This document shows, in pieces, positions 14,296 through 15,284 of a stretch of DNA of 15,284 nt. Source of the stretch: Aliishimia sp963922415 (GTDB lineage Bacteria; Pseudomonadota; Alphaproteobacteria; Rhodobacterales; Rhodobacteraceae); the NCBI GenBank assembly GCA_963922415.1, contig CAWUIP010000088.1:1-15284 (forward strand), written 5' to 3'. Numbering within the stretch: the first letter of the stretch is position 1; the number at the start of each line of letters is the position of its first letter. The notes under the pieces were generated by a model, which saw only the letters and a program-made list of their open reading frames with translations, was not told the origin of the DNA and made no database searches. Made by a program: the position numbers and the translations under genes.

Positions 14296-14898
14296 TCAGC
14301 CCGCAGCGCGGATATCGGCGCGGATGTCGAGCCCCACGGTGGGCCGCACTAATTCGGCATATCCGCTAATGCCGTAGGCATGTCTGTTGAATTGGCCGCT
14401 CAGTCGGATCTGCAATTGCGAGAAGTCCTGAGTGTCGCTGCCGCGTGGGCGAAAGATTTGCGCGGCAAAGGCGATGTTCCGAGTGACATCGCGCAGCGTG
14501 AGCTTGCCTTCGAGTGTGGCACCTTCGGACACGCGGCCCGCGCGCCCCAATGTGATCTTTGTCGACTGAAAGCGGGCCGTTGGAAATCGCGGCGTATCCA
14601 TCACTGGCGCGCTTTTGAGCGCTTCTGTCGCAAAGACAAAGCCTGTGCGTGCGCGCGTAAGGTCTGCCGTCACATCAGCCTTGGCGCGTGTGAGGTTGCG
14701 GGGGTCAATGTGCAGGTTCGCGCTGCGCAGTGGTGCGGTGCCAGTGGTCGGTGTGCCATTGAAATCGAAAAGAAATTTGATCTCGGCGCTGTCGGGGCGC
14801 AGCAGGTAAGAGGTGCGGGCACCCAGTGCGGAAAAGGGGGCAAGGCCAAGGGCGGTCAGCCCTCCCAAAAGGGCGGTGCGTCGTGTGAGGCAGGGCAT
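14296..14898 (-). CDS. YceI-family periplasmic protein with a Tat-type signal
   Basis: The 200-residue protein starts with LTRRTALLGG followed by a hydrophobic stretch and a likely cleavage site near residue 27 (SALGA), the form of a twin-arginine signal peptide. The mature part fits the YceI lipocalin-like beta-barrel: a first strand YLLRPDSAEIKF (31-42), a central PVMDTPRFPTARFQS (about 97-111), LEGKLTLRDVTRNIAF and a final GLDIRADIRA. YceI proteins bind polyprenyl or isoprenoid-quinone-like lipids in the periplasm, some with roles in stress or acid response. The start is supported by CGGAG six bases upstream of the ATG. The ImuA-like gene ends 69 bases upstream on the same strand. The specific ligand is unknown. 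Confidence 0.85.
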   Translation of the reverse strand: MPCLTRRTALLGGLTALGLAPFSALGARTSYLLRPDSAEIKFLFDFNGTPTTGTAPLRSANLHIDPRNLTRAKADVTADLTRARTGFVFATEALKSAPVMDTPRFPTARFQSTKITLGRAGRVSEGATLEGKLTLRDVTRNIAFAAQIFRPRGSDTQDFSQLQIRLSGQFNRHAYGISGYAELVRPTVGLDIRADIRAAG

Positions 14899-14967
14899 AT
14901 CAGGCTCCGTTTTGTTCGGTGCGGGGTCTGATATGTAAACGGTGTGGGCGCTGATTTTATTCTGATC

Positions 14968-15284
14968 TCACGCAGACTTTATCCGCACGTCCTGGTCGTG
15001 CTTTGGACGGTGGAGGGTCCAGCGCGCCTCGGGGGCGGTACGTGCGCGTAGGCGTGTTAGCTCCCACTGGTTGGGGCTTTTGTGGTGCTCCGCGGTAAGG
15101 CGCCAGCGCGTCTCGACACCCTGCGCCCCGCCCTGATCTGGTGTCAGGATCAGGCCAAGGGGCAGGTGTGGGCCGGTTTTGCCGCCGGTCTCTGCGGCCA
15201 GATGCATCCGCCGTACCTGTGTGAGCCCGGGCAGGCCCGGAAGATCGCCCACCACAAGGGGAACCGCGCCCGAGCGCAACGCCT
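14968..15284 (-). CDS. imuA: ImuA-like protein, C-terminal fragment (cut by window edge)
   Basis: The last 104 codons of a gene that begins beyond the right edge are present, ending in VRIKSA and a TGA at 14968-14970. The visible part, with AVPLVVGDLPG, LTQVRRMHLAAETGGKTGP, PLGLILTPDQGGAQGVETRWRL and a Trp/Arg-rich tail, resembles the C-terminal half of ImuA, the RecA/SulA-like accessory factor of the ImuA-ImuB-DnaE2 mutagenic translesion system, controlled by LexA in species where it has been studied. The assignment rests on recall of the family style. The ATP-binding N-terminal part, promoter and any LexA box lie outside. In known cassettes imuB and dnaE2 lie downstream of imuA; here YceI follows instead, so the remaining genes may be elsewhere. 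Confidence 0.65.
   Translation of the reverse strand, partial: ALRSGAVPLVVGDLPGLPGLTQVRRMHLAAETGGKTGPHLPLGLILTPDQGGAQGVETRWRLTAEHHKSPNQWELTRLRARTAPEARWTLHRPKHDQDVRIKSA

Noticed and set aside
1..15284. tRNA genes, CRISPR arrays, insertion sequences, prophage or transfer signatures
   Set aside because: No tRNA-like T-arm, regularly spaced repeat, transposase or integrase gene, or long terminal inverted repeat was found by eye on either strand.

Overview
The window looks like a chromosomal segment of an alphaproteobacterium of the Rhodobacteraceae (Roseobacter group). The basis is recall of family members: the protein style of the methionyl-tRNA synthetase, the metallophosphoesterase/EamA/SLC13 run and the ImuA-like end, plus moderately high GC. 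No tRNA, rRNA, CRISPR array, insertion sequence or phage gene was recognised. Most genes are ordinary chromosomal genes with tight spacing.

Left part (1-4350). After an unassigned leader of about 340 bases comes a plus-strand ABC-F ATPase (343-1866). It converges on a minus-strand pair: a 94-residue membrane-hairpin protein (4350-4066) and, overlapping it by 4 bases, a secreted 723-residue protein (4069-1898). The large protein joins a caspase-like protease domain, a peptidoglycan-binding-like domain and a formylglycine-generating-enzyme-like (FGE-sulfatase) domain that lacks the expected catalytic cysteines. This pair is the most unusual part of the window.

Middle (4351-8070). A divergent intergenic region leads into a compact plus-strand operon: a YmdB/TIGR00282-type metallophosphoesterase (4570-5382), an EamA/DMT permease (5379-6287, 4-base overlap, TTG start) and an SLC13-type permease with two RCK_C domains (6289-8070, 1-base gap).

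Right part (8071-15284). A 368-base stretch without a convincing gene precedes an 863-residue methyl-accepting chemotaxis protein (8439-11030) with two PAS-like domains and a C-terminal GWEEF tether. It converges on a minus-strand series. Read in the direction of transcription, this is the end of an ImuA-like gene (from the window edge to 14968), a Tat-exported YceI-family protein (14898-14296), a YcaD-like MFS transporter (14200-12980) and methionyl-tRNA synthetase metG (12916-11198). These minus-strand genes share a direction but have gaps of 63-97 bases, so co-transcription is possible and not shown.
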